Origin: Cladocopium goreaui
Taxonomy: Eukaryota; Sar; Dinophyceae; Suessiales; Symbiodiniaceae
Length of the DNA stretch: 64,000 nucleotides
Direction: 5' to 3'
NCBI GenBank assembly: GCA_947184155.2
Contig: CAMXCT020000456.1
Span: 138,501 to 202,500 of the forward strand
Shown here: positions 37,020-48,000 of the stretch, piece after piece
How the letters are laid out: each line of letters begins with the position of its first letter
Numbering within the stretch: position 1 is the stretch's first letter
The notes under the pieces: model-generated
Told to the model about the DNA's origin: nothing
Database searches by the model: none
What the model saw: the letters and a program-made list of their open reading frames with translations, nothing else
Translations under genes and position numbers: made by a program

Positions 37020-39380
37020 CGCCATGAAAATGACGAAGAAGGGCTGTGTGATTCGATGATTGAGGTGCAAATCACATGGACTGCGCGTTCAAACATGCTG
37101 TGTTCTTTTGCCTTGTTGATGGTTTTTGCCCTGACAATCAACTGCAGTTTGGCCCCTTGCTTCTGCTACAAGCAGTTACTTTTGAGATTTTCACTTCTAA
37201 CATATTCAGGGTGACGGGTGTTCTGTCATTTCAAGTATGGCAAATGCGGAATTGATTCTGTGAGGGGACGTGACACTGGGATGTGGATTTGCATTCATAT
37301 GTTCTCCCATCTTGCCACTTATCAATGGGATGATACGTGAACAAAATGTGAACTAAAAAAATAGTCTCTTGGCACCTCTTGGCCACATTTCATCTCTCTG
37401 TGCGTGTGCACACCGTAAGTCCGCCTGGTCCACGCACTGACATGACACTGACATCACTGACATCCAAATCGGCGAGGCGATAGGAGTTGGAGTCAGACTG
37501 CGGTCAGACTGCGCAAGAAACCAAACAGAAGCGCCTCTAGGAATCTACTCACTGCCAATCAGAAAAGCAATGGAATCGTACATATACATACATATATATA
37601 TATAGACATTATACGGATATATACAGTACAAGTGTGCGTGATATATACTGTATTTGTATATACGTGTATACAAAAATGTACATGTACATACTTGGCAAGT
37701 GCGACTGGAAGTATAACAGCATAAGAATCAATCCCAACCATTCCCAACCCATCAAAAGAGTGTTGCTCATTGAGCTAAAGTCCTCCTTGGTTCCCTCAGC
37801 TCCATCTCCATCAGAATCAGCCTTCGATTGATGGCTTCGAATCTGCCTTTTTCATCCTTTTTCACTTTTTGTCCATCCTGGATCCATCCTTTTCAAACCT
37901 TCAAGGCATGAAACTTCGAGAAACTTCAGGCCGCCTGAGGTATTGAGTCAGCCTCCTCCTGTCATGACCGCAATCAACACATTTCAAGTCCTTCGAATTG
38001 GTGGAGAAATTTGTTGAGAAATGGCTCCAGGGCATAGGGCACAGCAGCCCCATCGCAGTCCTCCACATTGCTTGAATTTTCTTCCTTCGGCAGCAATTTG
38101 CACCTAGTTCCTTGAGTTCCTTGTCTATCTGAGTCTATCTTGCTTGAGCACTTGACAAGGTGGTGTAGTTACAAGATGTTACAAGGACTTGTTACAAGAG
38201 AAATCAAGATAAAAGCCTTTGGGATGGCCTGCCATGTCCTGCCATCCCAAATAAAGGACTCGGATCTGGGGAACGGAAGCAACGGAAGCAACGGAAGCAA
38301 CGGAAGCATCGGAAGCCTGGGAACCTCTCAGAGGGCCTCAACCCGAAAGTCAACAAATTTACAGCCAAGCGCAAGCGCTCACGAAATTGGCAACTCAGTC
38401 CTCTGCACTTTCATTTTCCAAAGGTGTGTTCTGCACAAGCAAATGCAGCAAATGCAGCAAGAAAAAAAGACTTGATGTGGTCTACGTCATCTAATCTTCA
38501 TCTAATCTATGTCGATCCAAGCCTTGTCAATGCTTTTCACTGGCATGGGCCTGAGCTCAGATTCTCAAGCACAACTTAACTTAGATTGCTTGCATCCTTC
38601 ATCCTTCAGCCCCGCACTGGTCAAAGATGGCTGTTGCACTTGATACCTGGACAACCTGAGAAGCTTCATTCGAAAATCAGGATAAATCAGCATAGATCAA
38701 GCAACAGTTGCTTTTCTAAGCTTTGCTGAGATACCGGCCCCACTGCCGCTCAATTCAAACCTGAATCGCGCTAGGAGACAATAATGGATAGCTCTCAGCA
38801 ATCTCGTGTGCATGCTGATACTTTTTGCCTATATAGTGCTTTGTCGGGTAACCGCCGTATCCTGAATTAGTCAAGGTTTCTGAGCCATGCTATTGACAAA
38901 GACAGTAGAGTGCCCTTGTGCTGCCACTATAAAGTACCTTAAAACCCCGCTATATGTCCAATGCTCAAAGCATCAAACTTCAAAGAAATCAGCGGCTCCT
39001 TCAAGTCCTCGTACCTTAGTCACAGAGATATGAAATAGCTCTATATGATTCTATATGCTGGTGTGTTACATTGGCTACTGCTTGGCACAGCCTTTCATTG
39101 CTTGCCACTCAAACCTCGCAGTTGGCCAAATCTTTATACTTCCTCTACTTCCTCTTACAACGGCCTGTCCTCCGACCCCACACTGATGCATTTGTTTGCC
39201 ACTCTGCGATCTGGACTGCTGTGTGGCAGCATATATTCCAGGAAACCTCGACTCGTGGAAACACAAAACAATACAATGCAACAAAATTGAGTTCCAACAA
39301 GCAAAAGCAGAGTCAGACAAAGCTGTTAGAACTAGTGAGAACGAAGTAAAGATCTCGACATTCCAGCTGAAGAAAGCTCC
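37020..39380. other. Intergenic stretch with short repeats
   Basis: TA/TG-rich tract at 37578-37690; five acggaagca units at 38274-38312. No supported exon. Confidence 0.35.
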
Positions 39381-39384
39381 CAAC

Positions 39385-39475
39385 TCCCAGTAGCAGATTG
39401 GTGTCCCATTCTCCAACAGTGTGGCCTGCTTCCAAATGTCACGCTTTTCATGTCTTCTCACAAATTCGTTGAATC
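39385..39475 (-). CDS. Candidate internal exon, product unknown
   Basis: A CCTAAG|G acceptor and a GT donor enclose 91 nt open in one phase, reading FVRRHEKRDIWKQATLLENG and then a Cys-Tyr-Trp end. Charge pattern and borders fit a real exon. No family is recognised. Confidence 0.4.
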
Positions 39476-39727
39476 CTTAGGATCCTTCTGCCATGGGTAG
39501 TCTTGCCTTAAGGTCAAAGGATATGTTCATCTTCACAGTCTTCTTGGCTCGCAACTTGCCCTGACATGACTCTATTCACATTGGAGAAAGAATGCGAGCA
39601 ATGCTTCACACAAAACTTGGCAGAAGCACCAAAGCTGGAAATAGCTCGACGCCTCGCATCCAACCTGAAACGGAACATCCAACAACATGCGAGGGAGTGA
39701 AAACTCATGGAAAAAACCATCCACCTC

Positions 39728-39763
39728 TGTTGCCTCTACTGTTGCCTCTACTGTTGCCTCTAC
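39728..39763. repeat. 12-bp tandem repeat (gttgcctctact, 3 copies)
   Basis: Three head-to-tail copies. Confidence 0.9.
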
Positions 39764-40457
39764 ATATTCGCATGACCTGTTGGTCTTTGTCCACTTACAC
39801 ACTCTTCGGGACAGCTGTTCTAAAGTTCAGTTGCGAGTGTGAGTAGAATCTCTGAGGGCCTTCTGATAAACACATTACTGAGGAGTCGCTATGAGGATGT
39901 CTTGGCCAGTGAAAGTGTGATTACATGCTCTCCTAAACTGCTCCCGTAAACGTGCTCCTCAAACTGACCATTGATTTTCAGAAATGAGCTTCGAGAGCAT
40001 TTTTGAACACCATTTTTCATGAGAATTTCATCCACACTTTGAGGATACCGTTACCATTGCTCACGTTCCTACAAGTATGGAGCAGTGAATAATAATGACT
40101 AATACACTCCTGAGAATCCCTGGGACACGTGTTCGCTAGTGGATCATGCTGAAAGCGAAGACAAAGTTCTTGGGTTGCAGGTGCAGAGTATTCCTTTCGC
40201 AAAACACCTCTTCTTTTCGATCAATTCTGAGGGCTTCATGGGATGTACACAATAGACTGCTGATACAGCCAATAAAAACAGCACAAGCAACCATGTAGAT
40301 CCGTGCAATCAAGGAGCCACTTTCATGTGGCTGGGAGGCATTCAAGGGCCTTGACTGCTCAAAGGAACAGAAGGAGAACCCACGGAAATCGCAATCTTTG
40401 AGCACCTAAAAGCAGTTCTACATCGCCAACAACTGAGTTGAGAACTCCAGCAGTAGG

Positions 40458-40650
40458 TCATAAGCATGTATCCTTGCATAAGCAGACACTTTGAAAAAGA
40501 CTGCTGCTGGAAATCATCCCCCAGTTTTGGCGACCCTGCATCATGTCGGTGAAGTAGATCCTAAGCTCTTCAGCCAAGGAAGCACAAGACACAAGTTGCA
40601 TGATACTCTTTGAATCTCTTTGAGACAATCGAACTGCTTCACTTTTCTGC
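40458..40650 (-). CDS. Candidate coding segment, product unknown
   Basis: A minus-strand frame contains LSQRDSKSIMQLVSCASLAE and then ELRIYFTDMMQGRQNWGM. Composition is strongly protein-like. An internal ATGCAG|G could be a splice acceptor, so the segment may be two exons. No family is recognised. Confidence 0.4.
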
Positions 40651-40659
40651 ATGCTCCAT

Positions 40660-43100
40660 TACTTGTATCAATCATGCAGCGAACACACCAGCCAAGATTC
40701 TTTTTTGCACGGAAACTCACAGAGGAATTCACGCCATACCAAGCCCCACCTGTTGCCATTGCCTACATTCAGGTTGAAGCTCAAACTAGGTGAAACTACC
40801 AGTAGTTTCAGACAGTTTCAGTATCAAGTTGAACTCCTGGAGTACTTTGCCCAACCTCATCTCCATTGACGTGCTGGCCTTGTCCAAAAAGAGATGCCAC
40901 CAAGCCCGAAATCAACAAGATACAAGAAGAAACCAATGGATAAAGCACCGAAGCAAAACGGAAATGAACTTCGAGAATGCAAAGACAATACAATACAAGC
41001 ATGATGGCAAAGCTTTCTTTCCTGACTACACTCAAACTGGGGCTGATACTCAAAACCAAATCTGTAGCATCTTGAGAGCGGCGCTCCTAGTTGGTGAGGA
41101 GAGTGGTGACTATTCAAGCAACCTATGCTCTCCTTATTAACCATGATGGACATGATATGCTTCCACTGCAGCCTTCGAACGAACGCGACCTGTTTTGATT
41201 TGCTTCAAGTCCTTTAGGTAGTCGACCAACATGGATTGGATCTTTGGAATGCGCCAGCCGCCCCCAACCATCTCCACCTCTCAGAATTTTCAGTAATAGG
41301 CCCTAAGCACGTAACAGGCACGACATTACAATGACATTACAATGACATTACGATGACATTACCATGACATTACAATTACATTACAATGACATCATGGCGC
41401 CTTCTTGTTCACTTTGTCTTCCCTCCGCAACATGTACTTGCGCAGTGGCATGACTGAGGTTCGAACAGCTTCCAAGTCATCGAAGCTTTTGCTTGCAAGT
41501 CTCAGTGCATCCTCAACATGTACAGATAGCTAATGATAGCTACTCATTGCCAGCAAACTTTTGGCTGAACAACACACACTCGAGAATTCACACGAACTTT
41601 TGTCACGTTCTGCGAATGCTTTCAGCTTCAAGCTGAATTCAGCGAAATTCTCCGATTTTCAAAGCTGAATGCTTCATTCACGCCTCCAGAGGCTTCCGCA
41701 AATCGGAGAATAAATCTGCAGTCCAACTCTCAAGCTGATCTCGGGTGACCTCGAAGCCAATCTGAGACACGACGGCACGACATTGACAGCAACTGAATGC
41801 AACTGATGATGCAATTTGTGCAACGACATGCAATTCATGTGATCACGACAACGACAACAAACCAAGCATCACATAGCAACACAGAGCACATAGCACCACA
41901 CCTGTTGAGCAAAATCCGTGTCCTCATACAGTGACTCAACTCGGAAGAGGCCTGGCGCAGACAAGGATGGAAAAGGCAAAAGAGCCAAGTCCCGAAAGAA
42001 TCCGAAAGAATCCAAAAGAGCAGACTTAGAGTGGTCTGGCTTTGCGATCGTCAAGCTGAGCCTTCTTTGTTTGCACCTTAATATGCTCGAGCATGTATAC
42101 TGAGGAACTGCTTGTCTCAAGCCATGCTGTCTTCGGCCCTAAGCTCTCGATTAAGAGTGGACTGAGGAATCAGCTGAGAACATGTTTCAATGCGAGTGCC
42201 TGCTTCTCTAACTTTTTCAAGGCTCTCACCTAGCACCAAATAGAATCAATAGAATCCCATTGAAATCCCATTGACAAGTGGTAAGACTGGTAAGAGCACC
42301 CAAATTGCAAACATGTCTGACATGTTCTGACATGTTCTGACATTCAAATGCACATAGTCTTCAAGTGAGGTGGCTGCGGACTTGTCCACGTCCTTCAGCT
42401 TTGGGTGTTTCGCCTCCCAAACTTCTTGGGCATGAGACCAGTATCAATAAACGCCAGAACAGGTCAAAAACACCTTGAGCAATCAAAGAGAATTAATGCA
42501 TTGCTCCAGAAACAAGCAGACCCTGAAAGCAAGAGTTGCAGGATTTGAAGTGATTTTGAAATTAAAGTTAAAGATAGTTAAAGGCGTTAAAAGGCTTTAA
42601 AAGGCTTAAAGATTTAAAGATGCTGATAAGAAGAATTTCCCGTGGATCACCATGAAGTGCATCCACAGAGTGTTGTACGTCACAAGCATCGAAATTTACG
42701 AAATTTACCAGACAAGAAGACAAAGTCAGACAAAGTCGGTGAGCATAGATGGAAGAGAGATGGAAGCAAGGCTGGGAAAGGGAAAAAACGAAGAGTGATC
42801 GAAAATGCGAAACAGGCCACGGAAGAAGTCAGCAGTTCCATTCATACTTCATGGAAGATCTACCAAAAATGCCAGCCGCAGCGAAACACTAAGGAAGTCT
42901 CCAGAATAATATATGAGTCTCAAAATGCACAAACCCCTGAAGCTTAGCAAGCAATATCTTCAAGGGTTTCACCCTTGCACTCTACCCACCCACACACGCA
43001 CGCATACTGCAAGACCAAAAGCTAGATGACATCATGGACTGCATAGACCTCATGGCCCATGAGAGTAAAACAAATCCCAAGTGCAAGTTGTGAAATCGAA
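40660..43100. other. Intergenic stretch with short repeats
   Basis: Six imperfect copies of gacattacaat / gacattacgat at 41321-41392 and two and a half copies of catgttctga at 42323-42350. The region 41920-42060 is open on both strands (a Lys-rich plus frame, a Leu/Phe-rich minus frame), and no choice between them can be defended. Confidence 0.3.
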
Positions 43101-43104
43101 ATGC

Positions 43105-43344
43105 CTTGAATGACTCGAGCATCTGGTCAGCGATAATGAGATCAACCTCATGAGCAGCGCTAGCCCTCTGCGACTCTGTGATGATTCGTTTTGCCTTTGC
43201 AGACTTTGCATATCTTTGCATATCTTTGCATATCTTTGCATCCTGTATTTGATGATTTTTGACCTTGAAAAGGCATGCCAGCCGTGATGCTGCAAGACTC
43301 ACCTGGTGTCCTCCCAAGCTCGCACTAGTGCCACAACCAGCAAC
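43105..43344 (-). CDS. Two joined exons, product unknown
   Basis: Exon 43344-43303 (14 codons, VAGCGTSASLGGHQ) follows GTGAG|G and ends at a textbook CAG|GTGAGT donor. Exon 43194-43105 (30 codons, AKRIITESQRASAAHEVDLI onward to MLESFK) follows AAAG|G and ends at a GC donor. Both are phase 0 at both ends. The intron contains three tttgcatatc decamers. No family is recognised. Confidence 0.5.
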
Positions 43345-43349
43345 CTCAC

Positions 43350-44792
43350 TACAGTATGCACAAAAATTAGAAAATCTCACAAGCTGTCTTTGATATGACC
43401 CATGATCGAGATGCTGAGTCCGGCGCATTCATGGCCACTGTATCCTTGTTCTGATATGTTGCCTGTACTCACAGCATCTCAGAGCTTCCAGTGAAGCGTG
43501 CATATGCCTACTACATTCTGCCTTTTGCACAGCAGTGAAAACTATATAAGGCAAGAACTCCTTGGTAATCCACAACACAAGCCTGCAAGCAGGCCCAGGG
43601 CCAAGCACCCAGGTGCAAGCTGCTTCAATCTCGTTTGCGCAAATCCGGAGCACATTCGAAACAGAGTAAAATTCCAAGGTATTTATTCAATGATCCCTTC
43701 GCCTCAACATGCCTGCTGCCCATATTGAAGAAAAGTACTGTGGACCTCGGACACAGAAGATTGTTGATGCAACAGACCTGGGGATCCAATTTCACAAGTG
43801 TCAAAGAAAGCAAACGAACCTGTTGGCTCTAATTTCCTCAGAAGTATTCGTAGCTGCACTCCCCGCACCTGTCGATTCCAGGATTCTCATCAATCTTCCC
43901 TATTCATCCTAAGATTCTTTCTTCGCAACTACATTTTGGCACTGCTGACACCACTTGGATCGATGGAATCGATTCAATCCACAACAAAGTTGGTACACTT
44001 GGTCATGACTCTCATGACTGCACCAGCAGCCTCCAAGTGAAAGGTCCAGCGCACGGTGAAGCGCTGCAGCCGATGTTTCATGAATCAATTGTGGTCGGGG
44101 TAACCTGGCCAGGTTCATGCAGGCTGTATGACTCCATCAGGCTTGTGATCTGTCCTGTACAAGAATTGGTCACTTCATGGTCTGAAGCACAATTTTTGCG
44201 CTCCAAAGGCACATGTGTTTTCATCCATAAGAAACTCACCCAGTGTCTTGCTCGCAGTTTCATTGTTTTGCCCTTAGCTTTTCATCTCATGATGAGGATG
44301 GAATGCTGAGGAGCTGAGGCCAGTTCCCTGCAATCTTTGCTGCATCAAGGAGCGCTCGCCGGTGCAGCATTGTTGCCTCAACTCTCGTGGATCAACTGTC
44401 AATTTTGGTCTCTTGGCTGCTAGACATGTTATGCACTTTCATTCATCAACAAAAACACAGCACGAAGGCTGAGCAAAACCAGCTGCAAATCAAAGGACAT
44501 CGGAGCTTGGGCACAGGCGGAGGAGGGAACTGTGAGGATTGCTTCAGACACTGCCTCAGGGCAAACTGCATATGGTGCACGTGCGTCTGGCAGAATGTCG
44601 TCACGGCTGAGCAGCCAGCAACACCATCCACAGTTGCCTCCGCTAGCTCCTGACGGCTCCAAGCAGGTGCAAAGCAACTTCATTTTGATCTGTGCGTGTT
44701 GCATAAAATACCCAACTTGGACAGTGTTGCAATGTTGCCCAATGTTGCCCCATGTTGCCGACTGCTGACAATAATTGGCAATACGATTAATT
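43350..44792. other. Left flank of the retrotransposon
   Basis: No joined exons. The stretch 44450-44650 is open in one minus frame (QFALRQCLKQSSQFPPPPVP) and in two plus frames, so strand is unresolved. The minus open frame beginning in the 3' LTR continues to 44429. Confidence 0.3.
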
Positions 44793-44797
44793 ACGGT
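44793..44797. other. Target-site duplication, left copy (ACGGT)
   Basis: The 5 bp directly outside the left LTR are ACGGT, matching 54291-54295 directly outside the right LTR. Confidence 0.93.
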
Positions 44798-44903
44798 CTT
44801 GAGAACGTCGCGCCTGTTTTCCAACCAAAAATGCCTGCGGTAATACAGGTGAACATCTGTGCTATGATTTGTGCGTGTCATCCTTCGCACCTGACATGAC
44901 AGA
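44798..44903 (-). repeat. 3' LTR, 106 bp
   Basis: Identical base for base to 54185-54290. Very short for a copia LTR. It contains the in-frame ATG also used by the 5' copy (here at 44881), from which an open frame runs out into host DNA to 44429. Confidence 0.97.
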
Positions 44904-44910
44904 CTCCCCC
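44904..44910 (-). other. Polypurine tract
   Basis: The coding strand reads GGGGGAG directly before the 3' LTR, the expected place for the plus-strand primer of reverse transcription. Confidence 0.85.
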
Positions 44911-44931
44911 AAATCGTGTTTCTCACGATTT
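44911..44931 (-). other. Perfect 8-bp hairpin before the polypurine tract
   Basis: aaatcgtg and cacgattt flank a 5-base loop, giving a perfect stem immediately upstream of the polypurine tract in the RNA. Possible roles are 3'-end formation or primer definition; neither is shown. Confidence 0.75.
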
Positions 44932-45019
44932 TTCAGGAGATATTAATTTGGCGCCCAGCCAAAAGTTGAGTTTCATGACCAAAAAATTGGAACAAAAATT
45001 GGAACCTAAATTGGTAGGC

Positions 45020-48000
45020 TCAAGGCATTTTATCCTTGGAAGATGCTCGCCAGGTCTTGTACATTGATGCCATTTTGGCAGGCGACCATCCTTTGCCTCT
45101 ATTTTGATGCTGAAAAAGATTCCATGGATTGTGCAAAGTCATTTTTGATTCTGCACCAACCCTCAAGGCCTCGCTCACTTCGTCAGCACGCTGCATCAGC
45201 ACATGCTCAATGCCATCGCCCGCAGCAGCGCTCTGGGAAATCAGCGCAACAGCAGCCAGGGCCTGCTCAAGGCCAGATGCATCAGCAAAATGATCAGCGC
45301 CGCTCGAAGAAGAGGCCTGCCCAGGGCCAGGAACCGCAGCATCATTCACAAGATCAGCGCCGCTCGAAGAAGGGGCCTGCACAGGGCCAGAACCCGCAGC
45401 AGCAGCAACAACGGCCTGCACAGGGCCAGCTCCAGCGCGTAAGGCCTGCTCAGGGCCAGCACCGCTTGAAGATGAACCAGCAGCCGCATTCGTAGTTCGC
45501 AAGGCCTGCACAAGGCCAGCACTGCCCAAGGATGCTCCAGCAGCCGCATTCGAAGATCTCAAGGCCTGCACAGGGCCACCACCAGATCCAGAAAAATGGG
45601 CCTGCTCAGGGCCAGCACGCTCGGCAGTTATGGGTACTGATGTTGTTGAACTTGAGGCCTGCTCAGGGCCAGACACACCAAGGGCCTGCACAGGGCCAAC
45701 GCTCCGCAAAGACATCGTCACAGAGGCCTGCACAGGGCCATAGCTCGACGATCCCGCTGAAGAGGCCTGCACAGGGCCAGAGCTCGAAGATCCTGCTGAG
45801 GGGGCCTGCACAGGGCCAAAGCTGCTTGAAGAGCTCGTTCTCCACCTCAACTTAGATCTTCTTTCACCATCATCTTTGGTAGCGGAGCTTGTTGATGAAA
45901 CTTGCATCTCACCAGAAGGCATCGATGGCGAAGACGACCACACCTGCAATCGGCGCATGCAGCATTGACCAGCTTGAACTGCCAGCTTGCCAGCGTAGAT
46001 TGCCCCAAGGATCATCAAAACCACCGCAGCAATCCAAAGTGGATCCGCTTCATCTTGTTCTCCCTTGATTTCCAAAGCTTCGGCTTCGGACAAAAGAGTC
46101 TGCCCCACCAAAAAACTCATCGCAGAAGCTGCACCAGCATGAACACGCTCTCTGCTGCCATGGCTTCGCACTTGAGCAGCACGTATTTCAGGGTCTTCGG
46201 GCCTCAAAAACGGCGCATTCATGCCCAGGTTTTCCACAAAACGTTGAAAGGCAGCTCCAAAAAGAGGCTTTGTAAAACCATCAGCAACTAAGTCAAGGCC
46301 ACGCACATGGATCAGCTTCCATTGGCCTCCAGCTGCATTAGTTTCATCCAGGGCTTGTTTCAAAAGGCTTGCTCTGATGCGCAAGTGTCTTGTTCGCCAT
46401 GAAGAGGACGTAGTTCCATTGGCCAGTCCAATCGCGGCAATGTTGTCACCATAGATGACTTTCATCACAGCTGTAACACCTGTGAGCTCCATCACCAGAG
46501 CTTCAGCTGCTTTGCCAGCGATCAGGCCTTCACAGTAGCTAACCAACTCAGCTTCAGCCGTACTGTGTGTCACAAAAGGCTGTTGGCTCGTTTGCCAACA
46601 GATCGGCTGACCACCCAGGCAAACAACTATTCCTTGGACGCTTCTATGGCCAGAACCTGCTGAGTAGGCAATATCGCAGAAGATCTCCAGGAGCAGGTCA
46701 CTTCTTTTCACCTTCAGCTGGCCATGGGCACCCCAGTCATCAGGAACATGTGTTGTGTACCTCAAACCAACGCCAGGGTTTCCCTTGACGTATTTCATCA
46801 ACGTTGTGCCGATCTGGATGGCTTTGACAGGAGCCTTTGTCATGAGCCTGCTCATAGTTGCAACTCCATGAGCAAGGTCAGGTCGTGTTCGGGAACTCAA
46901 CCACAGCAAGGAACCAGCCATAGCTTGAGCTGTCCTGACATCATTTGGGTCAGGGCTTTCTTCGACTTCTTGATCCTCAGCAACTTTGTAGTGAGGATAT
47001 TCAGCTCCTTCATCAACATTCCAACGTTGCAACATCTCCTGCTCGTACATGTGCTGGTTGACATGAAAACCATCGCCTTTGGCATCTTCAGAAATCTCAA
47101 AACCGCAGTACTTGAGAGGCTTGTCAACACCAGCCCATTCCACAGAAGAGGTTGTCCAAACTCCAGAGAGAGCTTGTAGAGCGCCATGAACTGCAAACTC
47201 TTCACCAGTGACCAAGATGTCGTCCACATACACCGACATGAGGCCATTCCAGTGGATGTAGCCTGATTCATCCAGTTCTTCCAAGCGCCAAACGTTTTCA
47301 TCTTTTGTTTTCTCAAAACTTCCAGTCAGCAACCCATTTGAACCTTGCCTTGTCCACTTCAGCGTTGGCAAAACTGCATCACGGTGAAGGCACCAGTCCC
47401 TTGGTGAAGCCTGGAGTCCGTACATTGCAAGCATGATGAGCCAAACTTCATCAGGTCCAGCGAGGCCCAACATTTTGTACACATGCGGCACTTCCATAGC
47501 TATGAGTCTGGAGTCTCTTCTCGGCGCATTGAGGAACGCCGTTCGTATGTCAGTTGAAGCAGCTTTCCATTTGTACTGAGCACTGATCCTTAGCATTGTT
47601 CGGATCTGTGTTGCATCAGCACCTCCAGCGTACGTGTTGTCGTCATTCGGTGTCTGGTAGTTTCCACACACCACTGCTCTTGAACGGTATGCTCCTGATC
47701 CAGCTTTTCTAGTGTGAACCATTTTTGCTGGAAGGATCTCCAAAGTTTTGTTTTGCACTTCAGCCATTTTTTGGAGTTCCGTTCTGGTCATTGGTTTGAC
47801 AGCCTTTTTGTTGACGACAAGCTGCTCGTACTCGGCCTTGATGGATTCAGTCCAATCGGCAAGGTTTTCACGAACCTCTTTGTTGCTGACCTTTTTGGTG
47901 ACCAAAAACTCATGAGTAAGCTGTTGTTGTTCTTCAGCTCGATCTTCATCCGCAAGCAGTTGAATTTGTTCTTCAACTTCAACCTTTTTAACCAGAGCTT

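Noticed and set aside
45900..46040. Envelope gene of a retrovirus-like element
   Set aside because: There is a single membrane helix in frame with pol, with no signal peptide, fusion peptide or separate reading frame; only an extra membrane segment can be claimed.
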